From NCBI GenBank assembly GCA_027186245.1, contig CP114498.1, forward strand, positions 3,045,501-3,109,500: DNA of 64,000 nt, read 5' to 3'. Source of the stretch: Coriaria nepalensis (lineage: Eukaryota; Streptophyta; Magnoliopsida; Cucurbitales; Coriariaceae). The notes beneath the pieces are model-generated. The model searched no databases. It was not told the DNA's origin and saw nothing but the letters and a program-made list of their open reading frames with translations. Both the position numbers and the translations under genes were made by a program. Of the stretch, positions 12,383-23,611 are shown in pieces (within the stretch, counting starts at the first letter, position 1; each line of letters opens with the position of its first letter).

Positions 12383-12830
12383 TTCATGACATTTCATAAG
12401 CATCTTTCTTGAAGGATCCATTTCTGCACTTTCAAGGCTTCAATATATTGTCGGTGATAAGAAACATAGGCGCTATATCCATCGGTCCCTAAAGCAAAAC
12501 GAGGGGGAGAAAACAAAGCAAATTAAAACCACGTTGATTTTACATTATATTCTATAAGCCCAAACTGGAGTTTAGTTCCAAACTGATATTTGTGTTAAGG
12601 GAACAATATCTGAATGCGCACTAAGTTGTGCAGTGCCACTTTCAATGGATGCATCATTGTAGAGTATTTCTTCAGAAGTAAACCAGCAGCTCATTTATCA
12701 CCTCTTGTGTGTATGGTTAGTATCTCCCTACTCAAGCTTTCAACAGCATCTTCAATCTTTTTCACAAAACAAGCCAGAAAATTCTGTGCCCATCAGATGA
12801 ATCAATTAAGAACTACATATTGATAGAAGG
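12383..12830 (-). pseudogene. C-terminal gene fragment, recalls Nudix hydrolase 3 (NUDT3/DPP III-like)
   Basis: On the minus strand from about 12790, FLACFVKKIEDAVESLSREI runs on as LTIHTRGDK, an in-frame TGA, then AAGLLLKKYSTMMHPLKVAL. From memory this matches the C-terminal part of the large plant Nudix hydrolase 3, where Glu takes the place of the stop (GDKEA). No other exons are present. A second open piece at 12383-12490 (GTDGYSAYVSYHRQYIEALK) ends at its own stop and may be a further scrap of the same or another gene. The stop, the missing body and the neighbouring urate oxidase ruin point to a dead fragment. The family assignment rests on recall and needs a protein search. Confidence 0.4.
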
Positions 12831-12839
12831 AATAGAAAG

Positions 12840-13251
12840 TGAAAATTAAGATGAAGGGGTTCCATATTTAATGGAAAAGATATAGAGTAGTGAAAATAGG
12901 TCTAGCATGATGAGGCTTCTATAAAAGTGCTAATCTAGATAGATTACAGCCATAAGCACCAATAACCAACCGACAGATGTTTTTACAACAGAGTTTAGTT
13001 TAGAAACAACGTCAACACTTTTAAAATAGAAAAATTATAGATCAATTTAATAGAAATTAATTATAAATATGATTCGTTTGAGATAAAGAAAAGAAAAATC
13101 ACACATGTAGTTGATTTTGATCAAATTAGCCCATGAGTTTTAGATAGATCATATCCATCCCAAAAATTTCTGTCTAAGTTAGGGAATTAGTCATCCTAGT
13201 TATCCAGCGTTAAATACGGGTAGCTTAGTATATATCCAACGACAAAATATG

Positions 13252-13285
<34 letters not shown>

Positions 13286-13590
13286 AATAAATGGATATAT
13301 TGATATCAATTAGTAAGAATGAGTAAGAGACAATCTCCTTGATCATTTCTCTAATATGAGAATCAAATCAAATAAATGAATAAGAATCAACCCGAGAATC
13401 TCGAACAAAATGTCCATTAGATAGCCACCGGGTTTCTTCTCTTTCATTTGATTTGAGGGAAATGTCGCCTGGTGTTTCTCTCTTAACATGTTTTACGGGG
13501 AAAAAAAAAAGGATTTTGGCAGGAAAAGCACTCAAATATTATAGAAATGTTTTTTTTCCTGCTAATTACTTGAAGTTTTTGTCATGAGCA
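12840..13590. other. AT-rich spacer with poly(A) tract
   Basis: No gene seen. A run of about 30 A at roughly 13252-13282 is the main feature; it could be the tail of an old retroposed insertion or a simple repeat. Confidence 0.55.
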
Positions 13591-13591
13591 G

Positions 13592-14406
13592 TCAGGTTTT
13601 GAGGGGTTTGTTAGAGATAAATACACAGTTCTTCCTGAAACACTAGAGAGGATGCTTGCCACTGAGGTCACTGCTTCATGGAGGTATAACTTATCTTCTC
13701 TGATATTGAAAAATACTGAGTATTGAGCGAGAGGATTATGAGTTCCAGATTTTTTTTTATCTTCTTTGCTTTAGAGAATGCATAATTAATCATGTTTCTA
13801 CCATAATTAGGGGTGAGAAAAAAAAAAAAAAACCGCACAAACCGATATTTTTTGGTTGGTTTTTTATGCTAAAAATTTAGTTTCGGTCGGTTTACCGCCC
13901 GAAACATATTCAACCAAATTAGTTTTTGATTTTTCTGTCAGTTTTGGTGAACCGATCGATAACTTATTACTTATTTATTTACTATATGAGTCTAATGTCC
14001 ATTCACCCGTAAAATATCATAATTTCAAGTTACTCTACAGGTTGATTGGACTTTCGACCCGTAGAATATAATAACTTCTAGCTTACCGACAGGTCTCTCT
14101 CTCTCTTCAAAACAATCACACCCAATCCTCAATCTATGTTGTTTTTAGGTTTCTAACCATTTCATCAGTGCAACTGAAAATGCCTAATATCCTCTAAACA
14201 TCTTGACCAAAGCCGATCCCGGACTTGTAAAGGTACGGCTTTTCCTTTCCTTTGATGCGAGCTGTAAATCCTTTATGCATATATTATTGGAATAATGGAA
14301 CTGCTAGACTCACTATGATTGTTTGTTACAGTTCAAGGATGATGTATACTTGCCCAAAGATGAACCTCAAGGATCGATCGAAGCTAGCTTGAGCCAAGTA
14401 AAGATG
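13592..14406 (+). pseudogene. UOX: Decayed urate oxidase (uricase)
   Basis: Uricase oxidises urate to 5-hydroxyisourate in peroxisomes. Three exon remnants survive in order. (1) 13592-13683, between GAGCAG and GTATAA splice signals, reads SGFEGFVRDKYTVLPETLER then MLATEVTASW. (2) A piece ending at 14232 (KADPGLVK/GTACGG) is preceded by MPNIL and disrupted frames. (3) 14332-14406, after GTTACAG, reads FKDDVYLPKDEPQGSIEASL then SQVKM. The normal terminal peroxisome signal (SKL/SKM) is replaced by VKM with read-through. All N-terminal exons are missing, as are those between pieces 1 and 2, where an AT-rich insert with AACCG-type sequence (about 13800-13950) sits. This is a gene relic, not a functional enzyme. 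Confidence 0.8.
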
Positions 14407-14722
14407 TGTAGCTCAGCCTTTTCACTTATTTTAGAAAAAGTAAAAAGATAAAATTTAAAAGGTAAATAAAATTTGTACTGTTGAGTTAAGTTATACTGCA
14501 AAAGCAGAAGGGACAAAGCCAAGTAATACATAAGAAGGGATGAGAATTTAGCGTGGGGCTAAAATGATGTAAACAATTTCTATTTCTCTCTTTTAGAAGT
14601 TCTCATTCGTTTTTACATCGTTAAAAACCGAATAAAAGTTATAGAACAACCTTATTGTTCAGAAGATCAACGAGCGACATTGTGGAAAAGAACATCAAGC
14701 CGTATAGTACTTTGTCACGAAG
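14407..14722. other. Short spacer between uricase relic and Nudix gene
   Basis: AT-rich, non-coding; it probably includes the 3'UTR of the minus-strand Nudix gene. No gene seen. Confidence 0.5.
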
Positions 14723-16550
14723 TTATTGAAGATAAGGAGTGAATGCCGAAAGAACTTCCTTGTAAACGGGCTTCTTGAATTCCACCGCCTGCAAACAGAA
14801 ATTTGTCAAAAGAGAGTCAACTAGCAATACAGCCATAATGATATAGTTTCTTTTGAATTAAATGCTTGGAATACCAGATAAAAATCCGCGTTCCCAAAAC
14901 AGGAGCTTCAGCCTTCCAATTGGAATGCTAAAAAAGCAATAAAGATGTGTAGAGTAAAAAGGAATTGAAAGCAATAAAGCCTCTACCCACCGAATCGATA
15001 ACTTGTTCAGGAGACATCCACAACCAATTTCCAAACTCCGCTTTCTCAGTCCCATCACCCAAAAGATTGATTTCTTCATCGTCCCCCACAAACTTGAGAA
15101 GGAACCTGAAAGATACACGCTCCCGTTCATATATGGACCATCAATGTCTGTGATATAACTAGTTTTAGAGTAATATCTTTTTGTTAAACCAAAACAACCT
15201 TAAGAAACGTCCCCCCAACATCTTAGGGCAAAGAGTCATTTGAATTTATCGACTGGTTCTGGCAATTTCATGCCTTTATATAATTGATCTTAACACATAC
15301 TAGAGATTCAGTTATATGCAATAAAAGAAGTAAAGAAAATTGGGAAGCTTTAAAAGCACGAGTAAACCTAACCACGCACCACTTCTGTGCTTGACCCTTC
15401 CAGTTTGTTCCCCACTGCTGATTAAGGTTTTCCCGAACTTGAGGTGGGAAGTCATAAGTCAACCAATGAGGCATCTGCATGAGTAGTATAGACATTAGTA
15501 TATAAAGTGACTCGAAATGATTGTTAAACCGAACAGGAATATTTGAGAGGGATTGAGTGAGATCCTTTACTAACATTTTAAATCTTAGATGGGAATCTAG
15601 GATTTAGAGATTTGGCATGATATTTATATATTATTTATAGGAACTTGATTATTTTGGTTTCGGGTAGGCAATGCTAACCAAAGCCAAGTTCATACTTAGC
15701 ACAGTTCTCACTCCGCACACTCTAATTTGTTCGGTTTTCGAACAGTTAACAACAAAGAAGTGGATGAAAAGTATTCAGGCAAGCTTCAAGATTGAATATT
15801 CGATTTTAGAGCCGAGCTGACTGTTAGTTGAAGATGTTATTATCAGAAGCAATACTAAAATCCATTCATCAAGTTATTAATAGGAAGGAAAAAAAAAAAC
15901 CCTAAAATCAGAGGTTCTAGATGTTGCAGTAAGGAGAAACTAAGAAATTGTACCTCAGCGAGGATTTCTGCTGATTTGACTCCTGTTTCTTCTCTTAATT
16001 CTCTAATAGCTGCACTTCTCGGATCTTCGCCCTCATCAATTCCCCCCTAAAATCAAGTTACATGAAATTCCTATTATCACATTTTAATTACAAACCACGT
16101 GAGAAAAAAAACCAAAGAATTCAAATTCATTCGTAGATTACCTGAGGCATTTGCCAGGAATCAGGAATATCTAGCCTCGAAGCAGCAAAAATCTGCAAAA
16201 TTTCACAGAGATAATCATATAATACAGCACAGCGAAAATAAAAGAAAAAACTAGAGAGAAAGAAACCGATCGGAAAAATAAATTCTCACCTTATTAGAAG
16301 AAGGTTTAACGAGACAGAGACCGACGTTTTTCCGGTAACCTTCAGGAGGGGTTTCCATGGAAGAATACGAATGAATCGCTGCAGAGGACGCTGTATTGTA
16401 CTGCTGCCTATTTGGGCAGAGGGTCAAGATTGAAAATTTGGATAGTTTCGGAGGGTAATTTGAGAAAGATACAGAAGGTCTAGTGGCGAAATGCATAGGA
16501 AGAAGACATGAGTAATTGAGGAAGAAGGATCTGCATGAACTAGAAGCCAT
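14723..16550 (-). CDS. NUDX26: Nudix hydrolase 26/27-type (Ap4A / (p)ppGpp pyrophosphohydrolase), plastid
   Basis: Hydrolyses dinucleoside polyphosphates such as Ap4A, and ppGpp for plant members, in the chloroplast. Six exons (minus): 16550-16290, 16192-16142, 16046-15954, 15474-15380, 15105-14991, 14788-14723; all GT-AG, in phase, 226 aa. Residues 1-60 are Ser-rich with few acidic residues, like a transit peptide. The mature part starts near PPEGYRKNVGLCLVKPSSNK. IFAASRLDIPDSWQMPQ precedes a perfect Nudix box GGIDEGEDPRSAAIRELREE TGV. MPHWLTYDFP, WGTNWKGQAQKWFLLKF and FGNWLWMSPEQVID are hallmarks of the RppH/Ap4A-hydrolase branch; the C-terminus is EVLSAFTPYLQ. I chose MASSSC over an ATG 18 codons upstream because that extension is Lys/Trp-rich and unlike a transit peptide. 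NUDX26 rather than NUDX27 is favoured by the eS17/CAT neighbourhood. Confidence 0.92.
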
Positions 16551-17051
16551 TTTATTTTTACGCCACCATTTTTTTTCTCGGTGTTTGCTATCAACAATAA
16601 CCATTTACTAAATTACCCCTCTATTTCCTGAATAATTACCCCTCCAGATTTCGGATCTTTTTTTTTTCTCTCTCTTTTTAACACTTTATAATAATTAAAA
16701 GGAAAAATAGCCAAAATAGAAATCATTTACAATTTGGATTAAGTTCTAAATTACCCCTCTATATAAGCAAGTTTTTTTTTCTTTATTTATTTTCCTAAAT
16801 GAAGCGAGATCAATGTTTAGTTTTCCGGAAATCAAATTATTATTACTATGGAAAAATGGTATAATTAAGTTTATGAATACTTGTTGTTATAATCGTGAAT
16901 GAATCAAATTTCTAAAGTAGTTCTGTTTGATCCGCCACCGCCTCAAGTATTATAACGGCGGAAGCTTGATAACTGCGGTGACGGTTACGGTTCATGACTC
17001 ATACATGCATAAAATACATCATTTGTGTTATCTTTACCTACAAAGGAAAGT
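16551..17051. promoter_or_regulatory. Divergent intergenic region (Nudix / hypothetical)
   Basis: About 500 bp between two divergently transcribed genes, AT-rich with T tracts. No convincing TATA box can be assigned to either side. A locally GC-richer patch (ATCCGCCACCGCCTC) lies at 16930-16945. Confidence 0.4.
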
Positions 17052-17785
17052 ATGGGCAGCTTTCCTCCGAATCTAGAGGATGGAGAGCTATGGCTTCCTT
17101 CCAATATTTTGGAAGAAATCGCTTCCAATGTTAACGATCACGAGGATCGCGGTCGCCATGCCGATCGACTCAAAGCTACTTCTACTAACCGGCTACTGCA
17201 GCTTAACACCGTTCAAAATGTTGAGGTAATTATTAATTCCTCACGGATTTCTTTCATTGCACTAATGATCAATTCCATAATTCAGCTATTAATTCCTTGC
17301 AGATTTCTTTTAGAAGATAATATTGTGACATAAATATCTTAATTGAATGTTTAAGTTTCCTACGTGACAGGTTTATGCCGATTTTTCTGTTAATCTAAGC
17401 GACCTCACGGCTTCCATTGTTAACGAGATCACTAGTACCGGCCACCATAATCCCCGTTTTCCATCTCGGAACAATAGCTCTCAAACGGTTCAAACACCAC
17501 AAATTCAGGTAAAACAAAATAAGACTTGAAATTTTAGTAAGTTAATTTGATACATAGTTTGTATATGTAATTTCTTGCTATAAAGTATCTCATTATTATT
17601 CGGGTTTTCAGAAGAAGTATAGGGCTAGGATTGTTGAAGAGAAGGAAAATTGTTCTACATCGATCCAAGTGATCACTAGAGAGAAAGGAAAATGGTTAAT
17701 GGCAAAATCACATGGCACTGGTTTTTTTCTTCCTCGCTTGGTCATGAACTCTTCTTCTTCAAAAGAAGATTCATCTCGTCTCTAA
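17052..17785 (+). CDS. Unrecognised small plant protein, 161 aa
   Basis: Three exons, 17052-17225, 17371-17508, 17612-17785, with GT-AG junctions all in phase 0 and one open frame, so the gene model is solid although I do not recognise the family. N-terminus MGSFPPNLEDGELWLPSNIL then EEIASN is acidic and leads into a hydrophilic, Asn/Ser-rich middle. The third exon is basic: KKYRARIVEEKE, then REKGKWLMAKSHGTGFFLPR and a Ser-rich tail. There is no signal peptide, membrane segment or Cys cluster. The LPSNILEEI start and the KGTGVFLPR-like motif near the end may be the conserved ends of a plant-specific family. An ATG nine codons upstream (17025) is in frame but less likely. A possible alternative or 3'UTR exon follows at 18309-18421. 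Confidence 0.7.
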
Positions 17786-19516
17786 GAAGCCAAGAGAGTA
17801 AGCTACCTAAACCCAAGACCCAAGTTAATTAACTATAAGCATTAGTTAATAGCAACTTTTTTTTTCCCATATAAATCTTATCAACTTAATTCTGATGTTA
17901 TATGAAATGTTATACGAGAGAGCAGTTTCCTTAAAATACGATTGCTTTTGTGAGAAGAATAAAGACATGCATGACATTAGACATTACCTTTTTTAATATT
18001 TGTGGCTTTGTGCATGCATTTATAATTGCTTGTTCTTACCCAAAACTAACGGCCTGAATGTATTTTCTAAATTTATTATGTAACCGTTAACATGTCTGAT
18101 AATACATATGACGTGACCGTATCATGATGTGATATATACTTCAAATACTAGGTAAGTACGGGTATTGGACATGTATCCGACATGGATACATAACCTATTT
18201 CAAAGTATCGGTGCTTTATAGCTCATATATATATACTTAATTGCCTTTTGAATTCGATAGAAGATGTAGATTGATATGAGCATAACATGTTTGCATTTTG
18301 ATTGTTAGGGTGGAAGAATGGGGCAAATTAGAAACTTGAATAAAGATGATCAGAGAAGAGATGTCGAAAGCAAGAGGAGTAATATATATGTTTCCAGCTT
18401 TCTTTATAAAATGTATACCTAGATCGAAGGACTGGAGTTATTGAATTACTTGCATGAACATCTCTCTCTTGTACGATAATATATAGTAAACAATAATATT
18501 TAATAATCTATAAATAGTAAGTAGAAAATAATATACAGTAATATAGAAAATAGTAAATATAAAAAATAAAAATGAAATTCGTAACAAAAAAATTTAGAAA
18601 AGTATATATAAATAGTTTACATATTAAAATTAATAATAATAAAAGAGAATGGTAAATAGATCATAAACTGAATAAACAATTGAATATAAGATGTACAATC
18701 TATAAATTTAAAATCAAAGGGGTAAAAAATTGAGAATCAAACCGAAGTCTGTCATGTAATAATATCCTTAAAATATATTTGTTCTCTCTCATCGGTGTTG
18801 AAGGTTGAACTTCATCTACTTTCAAAATACAACAGAGGTCAATAGTAATAGCTCACCACCGATACTATTTCGGTGAACTAAAAAACAATTTGAACTATAT
18901 CACACAAAAAACTTAGAACTCTATAGATGAAATGAAAATAGAGAGATATATCATTTTCGGTGTGTTTACAAATGAAGGAAGATTGTCAATCAATAGGCTC
19001 ATAAGGTGACAAGAGATTAATGAGAATCTAATATTTATAAACTATGCTCAGAATCTATAGGCTCAGAATTAAATCTGATGAAACCGAAAATTAAACTATG
19101 CTCTTTAATCTTCGTACGTTTCGCATGAGGAAAAAAGTATTCGAGAGAAAAGAAAATAACAAGTGGGCCAAGACGAATCATGTCGTTTTGGAGTTGACAT
19201 TCAGCATGCCCATGTACGCGCACTATGGAATATTCTAGTTTATATTTTATTATTCGTTAACAAATGTGTAATTTCTATATAAATATTCTCATACTTATTT
19301 CCATTTTCAATGTAGGACAATTTTTCTCTTTTATTTTTCACTTCAAATCATTCAAATAATTGCACTTTGAGATTTAATTTTTCATTCACTTATTAATCAT
19401 TTTGAGTGTAACATATATCGATTTGAAACTCTCACAGAAGAGAATCCATATCAACTTTGATATTTCACTTACATAACTAAATTAGCGATCGCGACCACCG
19501 CCTTGTCACGTACTAC
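17786..19516. other. AT-rich spacer with a possible extra exon
   Basis: Mostly non-coding. At 18309-18421, after a CTAGG/TTGTTAG-type acceptor, an open plus-strand stretch (GRMGQIRNLNKDDQRRDVES) ends at a TAG; it may be a 3'UTR exon of the 161-aa gene or noise. The remainder to 19516 has no visible gene. Confidence 0.45.
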
Positions 19517-19609
19517 TACTACTATTATTTTTTATTATTTTTTTTATTATTATTTTTATTATTTTTATTATTTTTATTATTTTTATTATTTTTATTATTT
19601 TTATTTTCT
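19517..19609. repeat. ATT/(TATTTTTAT)n low-complexity repeat
   Basis: (ACT)n then (ATT)n merge into about seven copies of a 9-base TATTTTTAT unit. A simple-sequence array with no coding meaning. Confidence 0.9.
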
Positions 19610-19739
19610 GGTTAAAAGAAAATATATATTATTTATAAGACTAGATAAAATATTATAATTAAATACATATGTTTAAGTATTTTAAAAGGTCCGGCTCGTC
19701 GAGCATGAAGCTTACTAACGTCATCCAACGTCGAAATAC

Positions 19740-20060
19740 TTCTCCGTCATCAAGTGTTGGCACGTTCAACATAATCACCTGTGTTTATGGCGATCATCTG
19801 TCTAACTTCTTCATGTATTTTCCTCATATAACTCAAAAAATCTGCACAATATGTTCATATTAATTCCCTGCTTCCATTGTAGCATGTCCTCATACACAAT
19901 ATGTTCATAGTCAATTGGCAGGTATTTCTCCCTTAATCTTTCTTTCATTTCTGTCCAGTTTGTGATTGGGGGTTGCCATGTTCTTCGAATTTGCTCCTCC
20001 ACACTATACCACCAAGCCCGAGCTTGCCCCTTCAGCAACTTCCACCTTCAATCGTTTTGT
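19740..20060 (-). mobile_element. Gag fragment of a Ty3/gypsy-type retrotransposon
   Basis: Minus strand 20038-19811 encodes LKGQARAWWYSVEEQIRR then WTEMKERLREKYLP, the central Retrotrans_gag signature (LxGxAxxWW ... W ... F/LRxKYLP), followed by a degraded RFFELYEEN and a stop. Upstream the frame is shifted (RLKVEV where RLKWKL-like is expected). No pol or LTRs are found near, so this is an isolated dead scrap. Confidence 0.75.
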
Positions 20061-21280
20061 CCACTCATCAGAGGGTCCTTGATGGACGTTCTGCCCCCGT
20101 TCACATTCTTCCTTTGAGGCCCTTCCCTTGCATGGACGATTCCCTCTCTCCTGCCATCTCCCCTTTACACCCCTAATTCGTCTTTCCCGTCACTATTTTC
20201 CTCCGCCCAAACTTCCCTATGCCGGAGGATCTCGAACGAATGGTCGGCGAAGAACTTGACCGAACCCAAGCGGTAAAAATGATAATCTCTCTCTCCCTCT
20301 CAATTTTGCGGATCACGATGTGTTATAAGACCAAACTAATTGAACCGATCGATTAACTCCCACTAATTGTGTGTATTTGATTATCTCCCACTAATTGTAT
20401 GTATTTGATAGGATAATTTTAGGATTCTCGAGTCCACCTGAGATTACTCTTAAAAAGAAAGTTATGAGTTAGGAGTTCGATCCATATAAACTCTTTTCAG
20501 AATTTGAATCTAAGAAAATAAAATAAAAATCTTAGGATTATGTAAATTCATCTAAATTCTTGTTCCACTGCATATAATTCCAAAATGGAGCCTTAGTATG
20601 TGACCATCCTTCCGAGCAACCTATCCATGTACCCGTTACATCTAATCGTTTCTCTTTTACTTTCCGTTTGTCCGGAGCCGGAATTAACTTTTCCGGTTTT
20701 TATCATTATAATTATTATTTCCGTTTAGTGATGGTATTAGCACAAAATGTATCAACCAGTATTGTGAGAAAGCTGTGAGATGTAAGTACTGTTCACGTGA
20801 ACATGTACTTATACAGCAAGTACCTCTACTGAGAAGGCTTTGTCTTTCAGGGAAGAACTGCCAGGAGCTCAAGATGCGTGTGAATGTGATCTTTCCATTA
20901 AGTAATTTAAAAATAAAAAAAAAAGAATTTTTCTTAATATTAAATTCTTAGATGTTAATGTAAGATTGTTAATATTTACTAATCAGGATTCAGGAGGTAA
21001 ATTGTTTCATTATTTTACTAACTGGGGACCTAGTTGTAGTTTCAAAATCATAAAAGGGTCTACTTGGAATTTATGAATAACAAGGGCTAAGTTAATAAGT
21101 TTTAGTGGGTTAAGCTACAAAGAGAGAGGAACTTGATCTCAAGGTTCTATATTAACAAATCCCCTCTAATTAACAAATGTACATACATATTAAATAATAA
21201 TAATAATAATAATAATTACAATAATTAATTAAGAACGTGCTAATTAGTCATTAATAATTTAATATCAACCTTAATTTAAT
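20061..21280. other. Spacer with an exon-like start and AT-rich DNA
   Basis: At 20220-20276 a plus-strand ATG opens MPEDLERMVGEELDRTQA and meets a GTAAAAA donor-like sequence after a pyrimidine-rich leader, so it may be a relic first exon; I found no continuation. A Cys/His-bearing open stretch near 20760-20880 (YCEKAVRCKYCSREHV) is unexplained. The right end is the 3' flank of the OVATE gene. Confidence 0.4.
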
Positions 21281-22090
21281 TTATTTAATAATTACTTCCT
21301 CTTCAATAATCTCATTCCGGCTTTGACATAACGAACACGACGGAGAAGAAGAAGTAGCAAACGACGACGTAGCAGAACCGTAAGAAGTACTTTCACTAGA
21401 ACCACGACCATCAGCCGTTTTCACCGCCGTCGTCTCGGCAGCGGCGAGATGAACCAACATATCCACAAACGCGGCGACGATAAAGCCATGATTGTTCTTC
21501 TCATTCACCCTCAGATACCAACTCAACATCTCCTCCAAACCATCCCAATTGCCATGAAAGCTCTCCACCATCTCCTCCATGGACATTCTGAAATCCCAGA
21601 ACGGATCCTCAGACTCCATCGCCACCACCATGCTCTCCTTGAACACACCAGAATCGCACTCCCTCTTCGCCTTTTCCAAAATCGAAGAACTCGCGCTGTT
21701 AAAATCTCCCGCCTCGAAAATCAACCGCTCCGATTTCACTCCACGACCGAGCACCGTCTCTAACGCCTCTCCGTCAAACTGACCCGCATTATTGCCGTTG
21801 TTATTATGGTAGTAGTGATAATCATCTGACTCGGTGGAGAAACTCGCCGACTCGGACGAGTTGGTGAACCACGACTCGTTCGGGGTCTCTACCCAGACTT
21901 TTTCGACGGCGGCTGCTCTGTCGGGATCTAAGAAGACAGAGTTCACGGTTTTGAAGATTTCTTCATCGCTTCCGGCTCGGAACGAGAGGGTTTTGGGGTA
22001 CTGTTTGCATGAGGCTGGCCGCCATTGACGCCATGAAGGAAGCTTTGTGATTAATGGCTTCCTCTTCTTCATCTTGTTGTTGCTGCCCAT
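21281..22090 (-). CDS. OFP13: OVATE family protein (transcriptional repressor)
   Basis: OVATE proteins repress growth-promoting transcription factors (KNOX/BELL, TRM partners) and control organ and fruit shape. Single exon, 269 aa, as usual for the family. The OVATE domain lies at about 151-216: KESMVVAMESEDPFWDFRMS MEEMVES, then LEEMLSWYLRVNEKNNHGFI VAAFVDMLV. The N-terminal basic patch (KMKKRKPLITKLPSWR) and the SFRAGSDEEIFKTVNSVFLD block are typical of the OFP13/15/16/18 branch; an Asn/Tyr-rich linker (88-101) follows. The tail ends in SCSLCQSRNEIIEEE. No mutation is visible in the domain core. OFP13 rather than a sister is suggested by synteny with At5g04820; treat the number as tentative. 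Confidence 0.93.
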   Translation of the reverse strand: MGSNNKMKKRKPLITKLPSWRQWRPASCKQYPKTLSFRAGSDEEIFKTVNSVFLDPDRAAAVEKVWVETPNESWFTNSSESASFSTESDDYHYYHNNNGNNAGQFDGEALETVLGRGVKSERLIFEAGDFNSASSSILEKAKRECDSGVFKESMVVAMESEDPFWDFRMSMEEMVESFHGNWDGLEEMLSWYLRVNEKNNHGFIVAAFVDMLVHLAAAETTAVKTADGRGSSESTSYGSATSSFATSSSPSCSLCQSRNEIIEEEVIIK

Positions 22091-22156
22091 GATCTGGAAG
22101 AATGATAGTTGAAATGGGATTGTTTTGATGTTTGGTGAGATTGCAGAGGAGGGGGG

Positions 22157-22164
22157 ATATTTAA
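22157..22164 (-). promoter_or_regulatory. OFP TATA box
   Basis: TTAAATAT on the minus strand lies about 70 bp before the OFP ATG, flanked by CT-rich sequence: a plausible TATA box placing the transcript start roughly 40 bases upstream of the ATG. Confidence 0.5.
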
Positions 22165-22366
22165 GGAAGAGAGGGTGAAAGGGAGTAATGGCGAGAAGGT
22201 GCCGGAGTGAGAGCGTAAGTGGGAGTGAGTAGTAGAAATAGAAACTTGTGTGGGGCCCATTTTCGTTTGGGTATTAAATTTGTAGGTTTCTACAATTTAT
22301 TTCTCATTCAATGAATGAATCCTCTCACTCACTCACTTACAAAAATAGTGCCAAAAAAAAAAACAA

Positions 22367-22367
<1 letters not shown>

Positions 22368-22398
<31 letters not shown>
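22368..22398. repeat. (AT)n microsatellite
   Basis: About 15 uninterrupted AT units, upstream of the OFP gene. Confidence 0.95.
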
Positions 22399-22399
<1 letters not shown>

Positions 22400-22402
<3 letters not shown>

Positions 22403-23573
22403 AATAATATTAATAATGATAACAAAGAAATAATTCATGAAGTATCAATTTCCCTAATTTTTTATATAATAATTATTAGGATATATAATTGAATTCTCAA
22501 AAAATTTGTCCTTCCAATTTTTTTAGGGGTAGAAAACACATTATTTGAAAGTTTTGGAGTGTTTTTACTAATATATATATAATATGATATCATATGAGAT
22601 ACGTTATTTTCCTATTCTTCGAATGTTTACTCCCAACTATCGGAATAATATATCGACATAACTTGATGTTATTGGCTGAAATAAAATATTTATAAAGTAT
22701 TTATGAAATTAAGCCCTTAAAACCAACCAGATAGTCCAAACCATGTCCTAAATATGGACAAAAAAAGTAGACTTACTATACATACATCATCTAAAATGAA
22801 TCACCTATATATCTAAGAACTCGATCTGATAATATTTAGGGGGGGGACAAAAAATCCAAAGCTTTGACTTGTAAACTCTAGGTAATGACAAAATTGCAAA
22901 TAGTTATCATCTTCTTTAATTGGAGCTAACAGTAATACTCACTAATCAAGATGGTGATGTAATAACTAATAATGAATATATATATATATATATATATATG
23001 ATAGATCGATCATGAGTGGAGTGAAGAATGCCATTTTTTGCTATAAATTTGGTGCATGTCATTAGAATTAGTTTTTTTTTTAGATTTTTTTTATATGTAA
23101 TTTATAAAAATAAATTTTATTATAATTATAAATATTATTTTTATATATTATAACACTTATAATATAAAAATGCACGTAACAAGTTTAGGTAAATTTCTTT
23201 ATTTTAATATTAAATAAAAGGTTGTTGAACTAACACGTCTATCAAATTATTTCAATCTAGGGCACTCCGCTTGGATATAAAATAATTATGCACCGTTTGG
23301 TTGGCTTTATAAAAATGAGTGGCAGTTTGCTTGGGATATACGTAAGATTAAGCTTGTATTGAAATAAGAATATGGTTGCTCAAAGCAATAATATTATAAT
23401 TTATTTAATTTTTAAATGTATTATTTTTTAAATAATATTTTTAACTGATCTGATGATATAATACGTCTTATATATCACTTCCGGAATTTTATACTCCAAC
23501 ACCGAATGAATATATAATACGGTCTAAAGTATGATAAGATTATACACATAATTATTACATATGAATCTCATGC

Positions 23574-23611
<38 letters not shown>

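Noticed and set aside
20220..20276. Possible first exon MPEDLERMVGEELDRTQA
   Set aside because: Good-looking start and donor-like site, but no downstream exon found; kept only as a note.
20455..20500. tRNA-like GGAGTTCGATCC box
   Set aside because: No cloverleaf can be drawn around it; this wording is common in plant repeats.
20760..20880. Cys-rich stretch resembling a zinc finger
   Set aside because: Short, no start or continuation, and the Cys spacing fits no known finger.
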